64,000 nt of DNA from an uncultured Clostridia bacterium (lineage in GTDB: Bacteria; Bacillota; Clostridia; Christensenellales; Borkfalkiaceae). The notes under the pieces are model-generated. The model was not told the origin of the DNA. It saw nothing but the letters and a program-made list of their open reading frames with translations, and made no database searches. The translations under genes were made by a program, and so were the position numbers. Position 1 is the stretch's first letter. The number at the start of each line of letters is the position of its first letter. The stretch spans positions 1-64,000 of the forward strand of contig CANQSR010000010.1 in the NCBI GenBank assembly GCA_947626575.1, in the 5' to 3' direction. Shown one piece after another: positions 7,351 to 15,366 of this stretch.

Positions 7351-7464
7351 TGCGCGTTCCCCCTGCAAAATATTTCCAATAATATTATAATCGAATATCC
7401 GCGTCTTGTCAAGGTTTTCGGAAATATTTCACCGAGTCGCGCGCGCCCGCCCGCCGCAAATCAC

Positions 7465-7493
7465 TTTACTTTTTGCGGGGAATTTCTTATAAT
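7465..7493 (+). promoter_or_regulatory. Leaderless-type promoter of the RlmI-like gene
   Basis: TTTACT (7465-7470), 17 bp, TATAAT (7488-7493). The ATG begins at 7500, the predicted transcription start, and there is no Shine-Dalgarno sequence close to it. Confidence 0.7.
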
Positions 7494-7499
7494 ACTCAC

Positions 7500-8669
7500 A
7501 TGGGCTACGAAATCTATCTCAAAAAGGGCGAAGAAAAGCGCATCGCCGCGGGGCATCCGTGGGTGTATGCAAACGAAGTCGCCCGCATCGAAGGCAAGGA
7601 TAAAAACGGCGCGCTCGCAACGGTGAGAAGTTTCGACGGGCGTTACCTCGGCAAGGGCTACCTCAATCATGCCTCCAAAATTTTGGTGCGGATCTTCATC
7701 CGCGGGAATGAAGATGACGGAAAAGAGCTATACCATGTCCGCATCCACGCCGCCAATTCCTATCGGAAAGCGCTTGGATCGGCCGACGCCTACCGCGCCG
7801 TGTTCGCCGAAGCCGATAACCTTCCCGCGCTCATCGTGGATAAATACGGCGACTATCTTTCCGTGCAGTTCCTTTCGCTCGGCGTACATCTGAGAAAAAA
7901 GCTCATTACCGAAGTCCTCGCCGAAGAATTTTCCCCCAAGGGCATCTATGAGCGTTCGGACGTTGCCGTGCGCAAAAAGGAAGGGCTTATTGAGGAGACG
8001 GGCGTCCTCTACGGGGAGGTACCCGATGAGGTCATCATTGAGGAAAATGGGCTGAAAATGGCCGTGGATATCAAACACGGCCAAAAAACGGGGTATTTTC
8101 TCGACCAGCGCGAGAACCGCTTTGCGGTGCGCCGCTATGCAAAGGGCGACGTTCTCGATTGCTTCTGCAACAGCGGCGGCTTCTCCATGAATGCCGCCCT
8201 CCGCGCCAGGCGCGTGACCGCGCTCGACGCTTCGCCCCTTGCGCTTACAAGCGTCCGCCGCAACGCCGACCTCAACGGATTTTCCAACGTCGAAACCGTC
8301 TGCGGGGATGCCTTTGACCTGCTCAGGGCATACCATGCCCAAGGTAAAACCTTCGATCTCGTGATCTTGGATCCGCCCGCCTTCTGCAAATCGGCCGCCG
8401 AGGTCCCCGATGCGATCAAGGGTTATCTCGATATCAACCTGCTCGGAATGAAGCTCGTCAAGGACGGCGGATTTCTCGTCAGCTCCTCTTGTTCGCACTA
8501 TGTCACGCTTCCCATGTTCGAAAAAATGCTTGCGCAGGCGGCCGTGCGTGCGCACAGGCGCGTCAGCATTTGCGAGATGCGTACGCAGGCGCCCGACCAC
8601 CCCGCCCTGCTCGGCGACGACGAAACCATGTACCTCAAATTCTTTGTTCTCCGCGTGGAAAACGCCTGA
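7500..8669 (+). CDS. Class I SAM-dependent 23S rRNA methyltransferase (RlmI/YwbD type)
   Basis: A 389-residue enzyme with an N-terminal PUA domain (residues 1-75, 'GHPWVYANEVARIEG'), a central EEHEE domain and a C-terminal Rossmann methyltransferase: SAM loop 'DCFCNSGGFSMNA' at 220-232, acidic 'ALDAS' at 241-245, and the 'LDPPAFCKS' motif near 298 with 'SSSCSHYV' later. This is the RlmI/YwbD group that modifies 23S rRNA; the exact base cannot be read from sequence. A TTG 27 bp upstream is possible, but the ATG at 7500 fits the promoter geometry (leaderless). The DUF1848 gene follows 38 bp downstream. Confidence 0.88.
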   Translation: MGYEIYLKKGEEKRIAAGHPWVYANEVARIEGKDKNGALATVRSFDGRYLGKGYLNHASKILVRIFIRGNEDDGKELYHVRIHAANSYRKALGSADAYRAVFAEADNLPALIVDKYGDYLSVQFLSLGVHLRKKLITEVLAEEFSPKGIYERSDVAVRKKEGLIEETGVLYGEVPDEVIIEENGLKMAVDIKHGQKTGYFLDQRENRFAVRRYAKGDVLDCFCNSGGFSMNAALRARRVTALDASPLALTSVRRNADLNGFSNVETVCGDAFDLLRAYHAQGKTFDLVILDPPAFCKSAAEVPDAIKGYLDINLLGMKLVKDGGFLVSSSCSHYVTLPMFEKMLAQAAVRAHRRVSICEMRTQAPDHPALLGDDETMYLKFFVLRVENA

Positions 8670-8707
8670 ATGCCCCGAAAGAACAAAGGCCCTGCCAAGG
8701 AGTCGCC

Positions 8708-9649
8708 ATGATCATAAATTTCGGGCAACGCACCGATATCCCCACCTATTACTCCGAATGGCTGTTCAACCGCTTCCGCGAGGGCGTCGTCTGTTCGCGC
8801 AATCCCATCTTCCCGAACCGCGTAACGCGCTATCTCCTTACGCCGGATAAGGTGGACGCCGTCGTCTTTTGTTCCAAGGATTATTCCCCCGTTTTCAAAG
8901 AATTAAGCGGCATTACGGAGCGCTTCCGTACGCTCTTTCATTTCACCATCAACGGCTATGGCCGCGACCTGGAACCCGGCTCTCCCGATGAAAAAAGCGC
9001 CCTCTCCATTTTGGCAGAACTTGCGCGCATCGCGGGAAAGGAGCGCATCTTCTGGCGGTATGACCCCATTCTGTTTACGGAAAGATACACCGTAAAATTT
9101 CATCTCGATACCTTCTTGCGCATGGCCGAAAAGATTTCCCCCTTCGTTGCGGGGTGCATCCTTAACTTTGCCGAACCCTCTCTCGGCCTCCACGAGCGCA
9201 TCCCCGATCTCTGCTTCGGGAAATCCGAGCGGCGCGCCGTACTCATGGGCTTCGGCTCCGTCGCAAGAAAATACAGCCTCCCCCTTCGCCTGTGCGGCTA
9301 TGGAGAGGACTATTCGCTGTTCGGCGTCGGGCGCGGCGGCTGTGTTTCGCTTGCTGATATCGCGCAGGCGAACGGATGCAAATTCCGTGAAGTCAAAGCG
9401 GAGAATCCGCGCCGCGGCTGTGCGTGCGTTGTAACGCGCGACGTCGGCTGGTATAATACCTGCCCGCGCGGGTGCCTTTACTGCAACGCCGTGCGTCTGC
9501 CCTTCGAGGTCGCCGTCAACCTTTCGCGGCACGACCCCGCCTCTCCCCTTCTCATCGGCAACATCGGGGAGGACGATACCGTAAAGGACGGAAGCCAGGA
9601 GAGCTACCTTTGGGGTGCGGACGGGCAGATGTCCATCTTTGACTTATAG
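8708..9649 (+). CDS. DUF1848 protein
   Basis: 313 residues. The N terminus 'MIINFGQRTDIPTYYSEWLF' and the C-terminal cysteine cluster CPRGCLYC (Cys252, Cys256, Cys259) identify the DUF1848 family. The C-x3-C-x2-C spacing equals that of radical-SAM enzymes but lies near the C terminus, so an iron-sulfur cluster is likely and the chemistry is unknown. AAGGAG at 8697-8702 sets the start. Probably cotranscribed with the methyltransferase 38 bp upstream. Its stop overlaps the end of the convergent RsmB-like gene by 6 bp. Confidence 0.85.
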   Translation: MIINFGQRTDIPTYYSEWLFNRFREGVVCSRNPIFPNRVTRYLLTPDKVDAVVFCSKDYSPVFKELSGITERFRTLFHFTINGYGRDLEPGSPDEKSALSILAELARIAGKERIFWRYDPILFTERYTVKFHLDTFLRMAEKISPFVAGCILNFAEPSLGLHERIPDLCFGKSERRAVLMGFGSVARKYSLPLRLCGYGEDYSLFGVGRGGCVSLADIAQANGCKFREVKAENPRRGCACVVTRDVGWYNTCPRGCLYCNAVRLPFEVAVNLSRHDPASPLLIGNIGEDDTVKDGSQESYLWGADGQMSIFDL

Positions 9650-10495
9650 ACGGATTCGGGCGACGAAGAAACCCTCATAGAGTTCGGTCGGACAGACCGT
9701 GAGCGTCCCCTCCGCGGAGAGAAGGAGCGGCACGCCCGCAAGCGGCGGCAGCGGCTCGTATGTTGCCTCCTTCGGCAGGACGCGCGCAAGAAGCAGTTCG
9801 TTCTCCTCTTTGAGGATGGAACAAGTGGAATAGACGAGCGTTCCGCCCTTTTTTAACAGGCGAAGCGCTTTTCTCAGCAATTTCTCCTGCATACGCACGC
9901 ATTTTTGCAGGTATTCCTCCGTAAACCTGCTCTTTTCGGTCGCCGTTCCGCTCCCCGTGCAGGGCGCGTCAAGCAAGATTTTATCGAATTTCAGAAAATC
10001 GTCGAGCGTGGCCGCATCCTTGCATACGGCGTACACGCGGGTGGCCCCCTGCCGCTGTAAATTGAATTTCAGCCGCTCGAAGCGGAATCTATCTCGCTCG
10101 CACGCTGTGATGAGCGCCTTGCCGCCCGAAAGACAGTATAGCTCGCAGGTCTTGCCGCCGGGCGCCGCCGTCATATCGAGGATGCTCTCCCCCGCCTTCG
10201 GCTCCAACGCGAGCGGCGGGATCATCGAGGAAAGGCTCTGCAAATAGAAATACCCCTCCCGGTAAAGAGGGGTGTTTTCGATTTCTTCCTGCGGCGCATA
10301 GACGATGAGCGCATCCGCATACCACGGGACGCGCGCATAGGAAAACCCGCCGCGATCAAACGCAGAAGTCACCTCGACGGCAGAGGCCTTCAACGTGTTG
10401 ATGCGGAGCGTTACGGGACGCGCGCACATCCCTTTTTCGATCGCGGATGCGGCTTCGCCGTATGTACGGCGGATATGCTCAAAGAGTTCGGACAT
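9644..10495 (-). CDS. NOL1/NOP2/Sun-family RNA m5C methyltransferase (RsmB/RsmF type)
   Basis: 283 residues with the SAM-binding 'DMTAAPGGKT', the catalytic motif 'DAPCTGSG' (motif IV cysteine) and 'YSTCS' (motif VI cysteine), the pair of cysteines used for cytosine-5 methylation of rRNA. It lacks the NusB-like N-terminal domain of full RsmB, so it is a short RsmF/NSUN-like form. I start it at the ATG that overlaps the flavodoxin stop (TGATG), which implies translational coupling; a GTG seven codons earlier is the alternative. Confidence 0.85.
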   Translation of the reverse strand: MSELFEHIRRTYGEAASAIEKGMCARPVTLRINTLKASAVEVTSAFDRGGFSYARVPWYADALIVYAPQEEIENTPLYREGYFYLQSLSSMIPPLALEPKAGESILDMTAAPGGKTCELYCLSGGKALITACERDRFRFERLKFNLQRQGATRVYAVCKDAATLDDFLKFDKILLDAPCTGSGTATEKSRFTEEYLQKCVRMQEKLLRKALRLLKKGGTLVYSTCSILKEENELLLARVLPKEATYEPLPPLAGVPLLLSAEGTLTVCPTELYEGFFVARIRL

Positions 10496-10968
10496 CAGCC
10501 GATGAGGTTCAGCCACTCCTTGATATCCGTTTCCGCGGTCTGCTGGATGCGGTCCTCAAAAAGCACGCTGAGAATGGGCGATACTTCGGCGCCTTTCAGA
10601 GCCTTGCGGAAATCGCTGGGCGTATGGCCGAGGGTCCCGCCGTTGGTCGCAAACGGATAGACCTTCTTGCCCTCCCAATTCTTGCCCTTCATGAAGGACT
10701 TCATCGCGGGCGCAAAGGTGGACCACCACACGGGCGTGCCGAGCAAGATCGCATCGTATTTATCGAGGTTGACGCGGTAAGGTTGGAGTTGCGGAATATA
10801 TCCCGTCTTGACTTCCTGCTGGCCGAGACCGAGAAGCACGTCCTGATCGTCGGGATAGGTTTTCACCGTGCGGATCTCCAGCACATCCGCTTTGAGCTGC
10901 CTCGCCATGCGGCGCGCCAATGCACGGGTATTGCCTCCGAGGGAATAATAGACGACTAATGTTTTCAT
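10495..10968 (-). CDS. Flavodoxin
   Basis: 157 residues. 'YYSLGGNTRALA' at residues 7-18 is the FMN phosphate loop, 'GTPVWWSTFAPAMKSF' and 'PFATNGGTLGH' are the isoalloxazine-flanking loops. This flavodoxin-4-like group acts as a soluble one-electron or NAD(P)H-dependent reductase; the partner is unknown. AGGAGG precedes the ATG at 10968. Its stop overlaps the start of the RNA methyltransferase gene by one base, so the two form an operon. Confidence 0.88.
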   Translation of the reverse strand: MKTLVVYYSLGGNTRALARRMARQLKADVLEIRTVKTYPDDQDVLLGLGQQEVKTGYIPQLQPYRVNLDKYDAILLGTPVWWSTFAPAMKSFMKGKNWEGKKVYPFATNGGTLGHTPSDFRKALKGAEVSPILSVLFEDRIQQTAETDIKEWLNLIG

Positions 10969-11064
10969 GGTAATTTCCTCCGCTGTTTCCATTATATCAC
11001 AATCATTCGAAAATGTAAATAACTAAATTAAAAAATTTTTGCATATTTTTTTAGGACAAGATAA

Positions 11065-11090
11065 GACCCGCGGGGGGCATGTCGCGGGTC
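11065..11090 (-). terminator. Probable terminator after the COG0523 pair
   Basis: 8-bp GC stem 11065-11072/11083-11090; on the minus strand followed by TTATCTTGTCCT, a modest T-run. Confidence 0.45.
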
Positions 11091-11113
11091 AGCTCTCAGT
11101 AACGAGGTCATTT

Positions 11114-12058
11114 TTAATAAAATGTGGCTACTTCCTCCTCCGGAGGCTGCGCATATTCCAATGCGCTCGCTTTGAGGATGGGGCCTTCCTGCCCGTAAAT
11201 ATCGTGGTAGCCGAAGTCAATGCGCGCGGTCACCGTTACCCAATCGCGGAGGCGGAGCGGCAATACGCTCGCATGCAGACACACGAGGCCGCTATACGAG
11301 ATATCGGCGGCGCAACAGGTCATGATATGGCGGCCGATGACGATCGTCCCCTGCGGCATCCGCTTATCGATGGCGACCAGCCCCTTGAAGCGCACCGTTT
11401 TGCCGATGTACTTTTCCGTCTCCTCGACGAGGTCGCGGTAGAAAAAGGCAAAATCGCGGTCTGCGATCTCAATGACTTTGGCATTGACGTCGAACGGGAG
11501 CGGATCCACGATCTCATCGTAGACGGCGTTCCCGTCGGGATACTCATAGACGATCTGCGGACGGCGGGAAGCGGCCCGCACGACCTTGTGAAACTCTTCC
11601 TGCGAGAAGTCCTCACGGAAGCGGTTGAAAACCACCATGTCGCTGTATTGCAGTTTGTCGAAAACGAGCTGGCGCATGTTCTGGTTGTAGGAGAGGAAAG
11701 TCGCGGAGTCAAAGAAGGTCATGACCTGCGCGATCATCCACCCGTCCGGCATCGCCTCGAAGAATTTATCCAGCGTGAGCATGCCGTTATACTCCACGAC
11801 GACGCGCTGCGGGCGGAACTTTTTCTGCAATGCGGTGAGCGTGGCAACGTTGAGCTTATCCTGCGGCACGACTTCCAACTTATAATCCTTGACGGCAAAA
11901 CGGGAAGGAGCGTATTCCTCCTCCCCCTCTTCGGTGACGAGCAACAACGTGCGCTCCCCCGTTTCGGCGAACCGCGGGTCCTCGAACGTCTCCTCGATGA
12001 ACTTGGTTTTCCCCGCGTCGAGGAATCCAAGGAACAAAAAGACGGGTATTTCTTTCAT
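11114..12058 (-). CDS. COG0523-type GTPase with C-terminal TIGR03943/DUF1980-like domain
   Basis: 314 residues. N-terminal G3E-type P-loop 'GFLDAGKT' (residues 11-18), but the guanine-specificity motif reads 'NRFRED' rather than NKxD and the CxCC metal motif of CobW proteins is absent. The C-terminal third ('GKTVRFKGLVAI...GRHIMTCCAADISYSG') resembles the beta-rich domain of TIGR03943/YcgQ proteins, which occur with predicted metal permeases. It starts 4 bp after its COG0523 partner, with GGAGTG before the ATG. Together they may be a metal-allocation pair; the metal is unknown. Confidence 0.7.
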   Translation of the reverse strand: MKEIPVFLFLGFLDAGKTKFIEETFEDPRFAETGERTLLLVTEEGEEEYAPSRFAVKDYKLEVVPQDKLNVATLTALQKKFRPQRVVVEYNGMLTLDKFFEAMPDGWMIAQVMTFFDSATFLSYNQNMRQLVFDKLQYSDMVVFNRFREDFSQEEFHKVVRAASRRPQIVYEYPDGNAVYDEIVDPLPFDVNAKVIEIADRDFAFFYRDLVEETEKYIGKTVRFKGLVAIDKRMPQGTIVIGRHIMTCCAADISYSGLVCLHASVLPLRLRDWVTVTARIDFGYHDIYGQEGPILKASALEYAQPPEEEVATFY

Positions 12059-12062
12059 GGGA

Positions 12063-13157
12063 TCACTCCGTGAAGAGCGCCGCAAGCGCATCTTCTTTCA
12101 GGTCGCATCCGATGACGCAAAGGCGGCCCGTGACGATCGCACTGCCCGTACGCACATCCGGCTCGCCGGGGACATAATCGAAGTGGAACCACCTGTCGCC
12201 GCCGCTTACGATGCCCTTTGCGCGCAGGATCTGGCCGTAACTCCCCTCCGCAAGTTTCGCGAGGATGGTTTCAAGCTCCTTCTCCGTGTAGATCTTGGCC
12301 GTTTCGATGCCCCAGCTCGTGAACACCTCGTCGGCATCGTGATGATGATGGCATTCGCATGCGGGGTCGTCGCACTCCCCGTCGCCGTGGTGATGATGGT
12401 GATGATGGCAATGTTCATGTTCATCATCGTCATCATCATCATCGTCGTGGTGGTGATGGCAATGTTCATGTTCATGCTCGTCCTCATCGTCATCGTCGTC
12501 ATCGTCATGATGATGGTGATGATGCTTCTCATGGGTCTCGCGGGCGAGCTTTTCAAGTTCGGCGGCAAGGCTATCAGTCTGCTGCATGGCGGCGAGGATA
12601 TCCTTTCCGCCGAGCGCATCCCAATCCGTCGTCACGATCGTTGCCTTCGTATGCTCTTTGAGCAGGGCGACGGCCTCCTCCACTTTCTTGGGGTCGGAGG
12701 TATGCGAAAGCACGATGCAGCTCGCGTTCTCCACCTGATCGAGGAAGAATTCGCCGAAATTTTTGAGATAGGTTTTGCACTTCTTGGCGTCTACCACGGT
12801 GCAGAAGGCATTGAGCGCACTATCGGGGACCTGCGCGCGCTGTACGGCCTTGATGACGTCGGAAAGTTTTCCCACGCCCGACGGCTCGATGACGATGCGT
12901 TCGGGCGAGAATTTTGCCGCAACTTCTTTGAGCGCCTTTGAGAAATCGCCGACGAGCGAACAGCAGATGCACCCCGAATTCATTTCCGTGATCTGGATGC
13001 CCGCATCCTGTAAAAAGCCGCCGTCTATGCCGATCTCGCCGAACTCGTTTTCGATGAGGACGACCTTTTCGCCCGCATAGGCCTCGCGGATGAGTTTTTT
13101 GATGAGCGTCGTTTTTCCTGCACCCAAAAAGCCGGAAAAAATATCGATTTTGATCAT
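12063..13157 (-). CDS. CobW/COG0523 metallochaperone GTPase with His/Asp-rich insert
   Basis: 364 residues. P-loop 'GFLGAGKTT' at 9-17, Glu-rich switch 'IENEFGEIGIDG', and the COG0523 metal-binding GCICC motif (residues 62-66). The usual NKxD base-recognition motif is replaced by 'SHTSD' at 151-155. Residues 209-276 are almost entirely His, Asp, Glu and Cys, a flexible metal-binding insert between the GTPase domain and the C-terminal CobW_C domain ('GSYGQILRAKGIV', 'RLCVIGCDL'). The family loads Zn, Co or Ni into client enzymes. AGAGG precedes the ATG; TATAAT lies at 13190-13185. An M29 metallopeptidase gene lies upstream. Confidence 0.88.
   Translation of the reverse strand: MIKIDIFSGFLGAGKTTLIKKLIREAYAGEKVVLIENEFGEIGIDGGFLQDAGIQITEMNSGCICCSLVGDFSKALKEVAAKFSPERIVIEPSGVGKLSDVIKAVQRAQVPDSALNAFCTVVDAKKCKTYLKNFGEFFLDQVENASCIVLSHTSDPKKVEEAVALLKEHTKATIVTTDWDALGGKDILAAMQQTDSLAAELEKLARETHEKHHHHHHDDDDDDDEDEHEHEHCHHHHDDDDDDDDEHEHCHHHHHHHGDGECDDPACECHHHHDADEVFTSWGIETAKIYTEKELETILAKLAEGSYGQILRAKGIVSGGDRWFHFDYVPGEPDVRTGSAIVTGRLCVIGCDLKEDALAALFTE
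12330..12533. repeat. Low-complexity trinucleotide tract encoding the metal-binding insert
   Basis: On the plus strand the tract is made of ATG/GTG/ATC/GTC-like triplets (His and Asp codons on the coding strand). An 'EHEHC + His run + Asp run' module occurs twice. Slippage would change insert length in frame. Confidence 0.75.
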
Positions 13158-13303
13158 GTTTTTGCCTCTTTTTTCTATTACCTTATTATATATACCCCGA
13201 AACATGAAGGAATAATCGCAAAACCTTCAAGCGGCCGCGATGAATTTTCCGCGGCAAACGGATGCCGCTCCCGAAGGGGCGGCATTGCGGCGGGCAGGCC
13301 CTT

Positions 13304-14533
13304 TCAGATCGCCCAATTTCCCTTTTCGAAGATCTTCACGCGGTCGCCGAGGCGGGTGACGCCGACGATTTCGAGGTCGGCGCTCCCGATCATGAAATCG
13401 ACGTGGATCATGCTGTCGTTGATGCCCTTTGCGCGAAGTTCGGGAAGCGAAAGCGACTCATAGCCCTTTACGCATTCGTTGAAGCCCCTGCCGAGCGCCA
13501 GGTGGCAGCTCGCATTTTCATCGAACAAGGTGTTGTAGTAGAGAATGCCCTGGTTGTTGATGGGCGAATCGTAGGCGATGAGCGCACACTCGCCGAGCAT
13601 ACAGGCCCCTTCATCCATGGCGATCATCTTTTCAAGCAGGTGCTGGTTCTTCTCCGCCTTGACCTCGACGGCCTTGCCGCCCTCGAAGCGGATGGAGAAG
13701 TTCTCGATGAGTTCGCCCTGATAGGAGAGCGGCTTGGTGGAATAGACGATCCCCTCCGCTTCGCCCGCCTTGGGCGAGATGAAGATCTCCTCGGAGGGAA
13801 TGTTGGGATTGAAGTAGGCGCCGCCGATCGTCTCCTCGCCGCCTCCGCAGAACACGCTGTCGGGGATCAGACCCACTTTGAAGTCGGTGCCGTTGGAGGA
13901 CTTGTATTCGAGGGAGACGAGTTTCAGACGGTTGAGATAATCGCAGCGGGACGCGAGTTCATCGTTGTGGCGGAGCCAATCGCGCACGGGGTCCGCCCCA
14001 TTCGCACGGGACGCTTCGAGGATGCAATCCCACAGCTTGTTGACTGCGGTGTTGCCGAGTTTGAGGTCGGGGAATACCTTCTTCGCCCACGCCTCGCCGG
14101 GGACGGCGGCGATGCACCATTGATACTTGTTCTCCATCTCGTCGCGGTAAGGTTTGATGACCTTGGTGCGGGAGGAGCGCACGGCGGTGAACTTCTCCTG
14201 GTCCATCCCCGCAAGGCCGTCGGGATCGGCGGATTCGAGGTAGAGCATCGCGGGAAGTTCCTTCTTGCGGAGTTCGAGCTTTTCGATCTCCCACTTTTCA
14301 AACTTTTCGAGCATCTCGCTCTTCTGGTACTTATAGTGGATGGGCGTAAGATTTTGGTGCGACCATTCCACGGTGACCTTACCCGCGCCCGCGCGGTACA
14401 GCTCATCCACGACCATTTCCACAAATTCGGGCTGGTCGAGTTCTGCCTGCACGACGACCCATTGGCCGCGCTTGACGTTGATGCCCACTTTGGCGAGCAA
14501 TCTTGCATACTTTTTCAACTGTGTTTTATTCAT
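13304..14533 (-). CDS. M29-family aminopeptidase (AmpS/PepS type)
   Basis: 409 residues, the usual size for MEROPS M29 dinuclear metallo-aminopeptidases, which remove N-terminal residues from peptides in the cytosol. Family landmarks near the metal site are visible: 'IPSEEIF', 'DEGACMLGECAL', 'NASCHLALGRGF' and 'IHVDFMIGS', carrying the conserved Glu, Glu, His and His/Asp ligands in order. AAAGGAG precedes the ATG. The downstream COG0523 genes lie 146 bp away with their own -10 box; a functional link through metal supply is possible but only inferred. Confidence 0.9.
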   Translation of the reverse strand: MNKTQLKKYARLLAKVGINVKRGQWVVVQAELDQPEFVEMVVDELYRAGAGKVTVEWSHQNLTPIHYKYQKSEMLEKFEKWEIEKLELRKKELPAMLYLESADPDGLAGMDQEKFTAVRSSRTKVIKPYRDEMENKYQWCIAAVPGEAWAKKVFPDLKLGNTAVNKLWDCILEASRANGADPVRDWLRHNDELASRCDYLNRLKLVSLEYKSSNGTDFKVGLIPDSVFCGGGEETIGGAYFNPNIPSEEIFISPKAGEAEGIVYSTKPLSYQGELIENFSIRFEGGKAVEVKAEKNQHLLEKMIAMDEGACMLGECALIAYDSPINNQGILYYNTLFDENASCHLALGRGFNECVKGYESLSLPELRAKGINDSMIHVDFMIGSADLEIVGVTRLGDRVKIFEKGNWAI

Positions 14534-14557
14534 ATTTTTCTCCTTTACCGAAACAAT

Positions 14558-15079
14558 TTATTTGAGATATAAGACGACTTCTCCGCTTGCAAGCGTCTTT
14601 TTCACGTCAATGACGCGCTGGTTGGAGGAGCCGCGGAATTTGAGGCGGATATCCTTGTATTCCTCGATGAACGGGCCGTCCACGAGAACATCCAGAAGGG
14701 AAATGAGTTCGCGCGTGGCCTCGCAGTTGGCCTGCGGCTCTTTGAGCATCCCGTCCTGAAACGTATAGCCCGTATAGCACCAAATATCCTTTGCGGGAAG
14801 CTCCTTTCTGACCCTTTTCAAAAAGGGCAGAAGCCCGCGCTGGTTGGCGGGTTCGAAGGGGTCGCCCCCCAAGAGGGAAAGCCCGCGGATATAGTACGGC
14901 GAAAGCGCCTCCATGACCTCGCGCTGGGCCGCCTCGCCGAAGGGTTTTCCGTAAGAAAAATCCCACGCAATGCTGTTGAAACAGTTTTTGCAATGCCGCG
15001 TGCAACCCGAAACGAAGAGGGATACCCGAACTCCCTCTCCGTTGGCGATGTCTGTTTTTTTCAGTTCTGCGTAATTCAT
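14558..15079 (-). CDS. Anaerobic ribonucleotide reductase activase NrdG
   Basis: 173 residues. The radical-SAM cysteine motif 'CTRHCKNC' (C-x3-C-x2-C), preceded by 'GEGVRVSLFVSG', is diagnostic of NrdG, which uses a [4Fe-4S] cluster and SAM to make the glycyl radical on NrdD. 'SLLGGDPF' is the SAM-contact GGE/D-like loop. I begin at the ATG before 'NYAELKK'; neither a Shine-Dalgarno nor a -10 box is visible there. It follows nrdD on the same strand, but 287 bp of dispersed repeats separate them. An M29 gene follows 24 bp downstream. Confidence 0.9.
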   Translation of the reverse strand: MNYAELKKTDIANGEGVRVSLFVSGCTRHCKNCFNSIAWDFSYGKPFGEAAQREVMEALSPYYIRGLSLLGGDPFEPANQRGLLPFLKRVRKELPAKDIWCYTGYTFQDGMLKEPQANCEATRELISLLDVLVDGPFIEEYKDIRLKFRGSSNQRVIDVKKTLASGEVVLYLK

Positions 15080-15101
15080 AAGATATTGTGGCCGCCGCTG
15101 C

Positions 15102-15314
15102 GTCATTCCGAGCCTGCCGTATGGCGTAAGGGCGGTACGCGCACGCACGTCATTCCGAGGCAACGCCGAGGAATCTGCCCTACTGTCATTCCGAGCTTGC
15201 CGAGGAATCCCGCCCTACTGTCATTCCGAGCCTGTCGAGGAATCCCGCCTTCGCGTCATTCCGAGCTTGCCGAGGAATCTCGCTCGGAGATTTCTCACTT
15301 CGTTCGAAATGACG
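15102..15314. repeat. Array of GTCATTCCGAG units between nrdD and nrdG
   Basis: Units begin at 15102, 15149, 15185, 15220 and 15255, the last four spaced 35-36 bp; the final one is complete and ends AAATGACG at 15314. They belong to the same dispersed family as 1587, 1777 and 2902. There are no unique spacers, so it is not a CRISPR array. The remaining bases of 15080-15366 hold nothing else recognisable. Confidence 0.85.
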
Positions 15315-15366
15315 TGTGGGGTGCGCCGAATGACGGTATGGACAAGCCTGCCGAATGGCGTAAGGC

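Noticed and set aside
9604..9902. Short minus-strand frames at the end of the DUF1848 gene
   Set aside because: They are shadows of the DUF1848 and RsmB-like genes, both supported by motifs.
12359..12661. Arg/His-rich plus-strand frame in the metal-insert region
   Set aside because: It results from translating the His/Asp triplet tract of the CobW gene in other frames.
15102..15314. CRISPR-like regular spacing
   Set aside because: Units of 35-36 bp are directly adjacent without unique spacers, and no cas gene is near. They belong to the dispersed repeat family.
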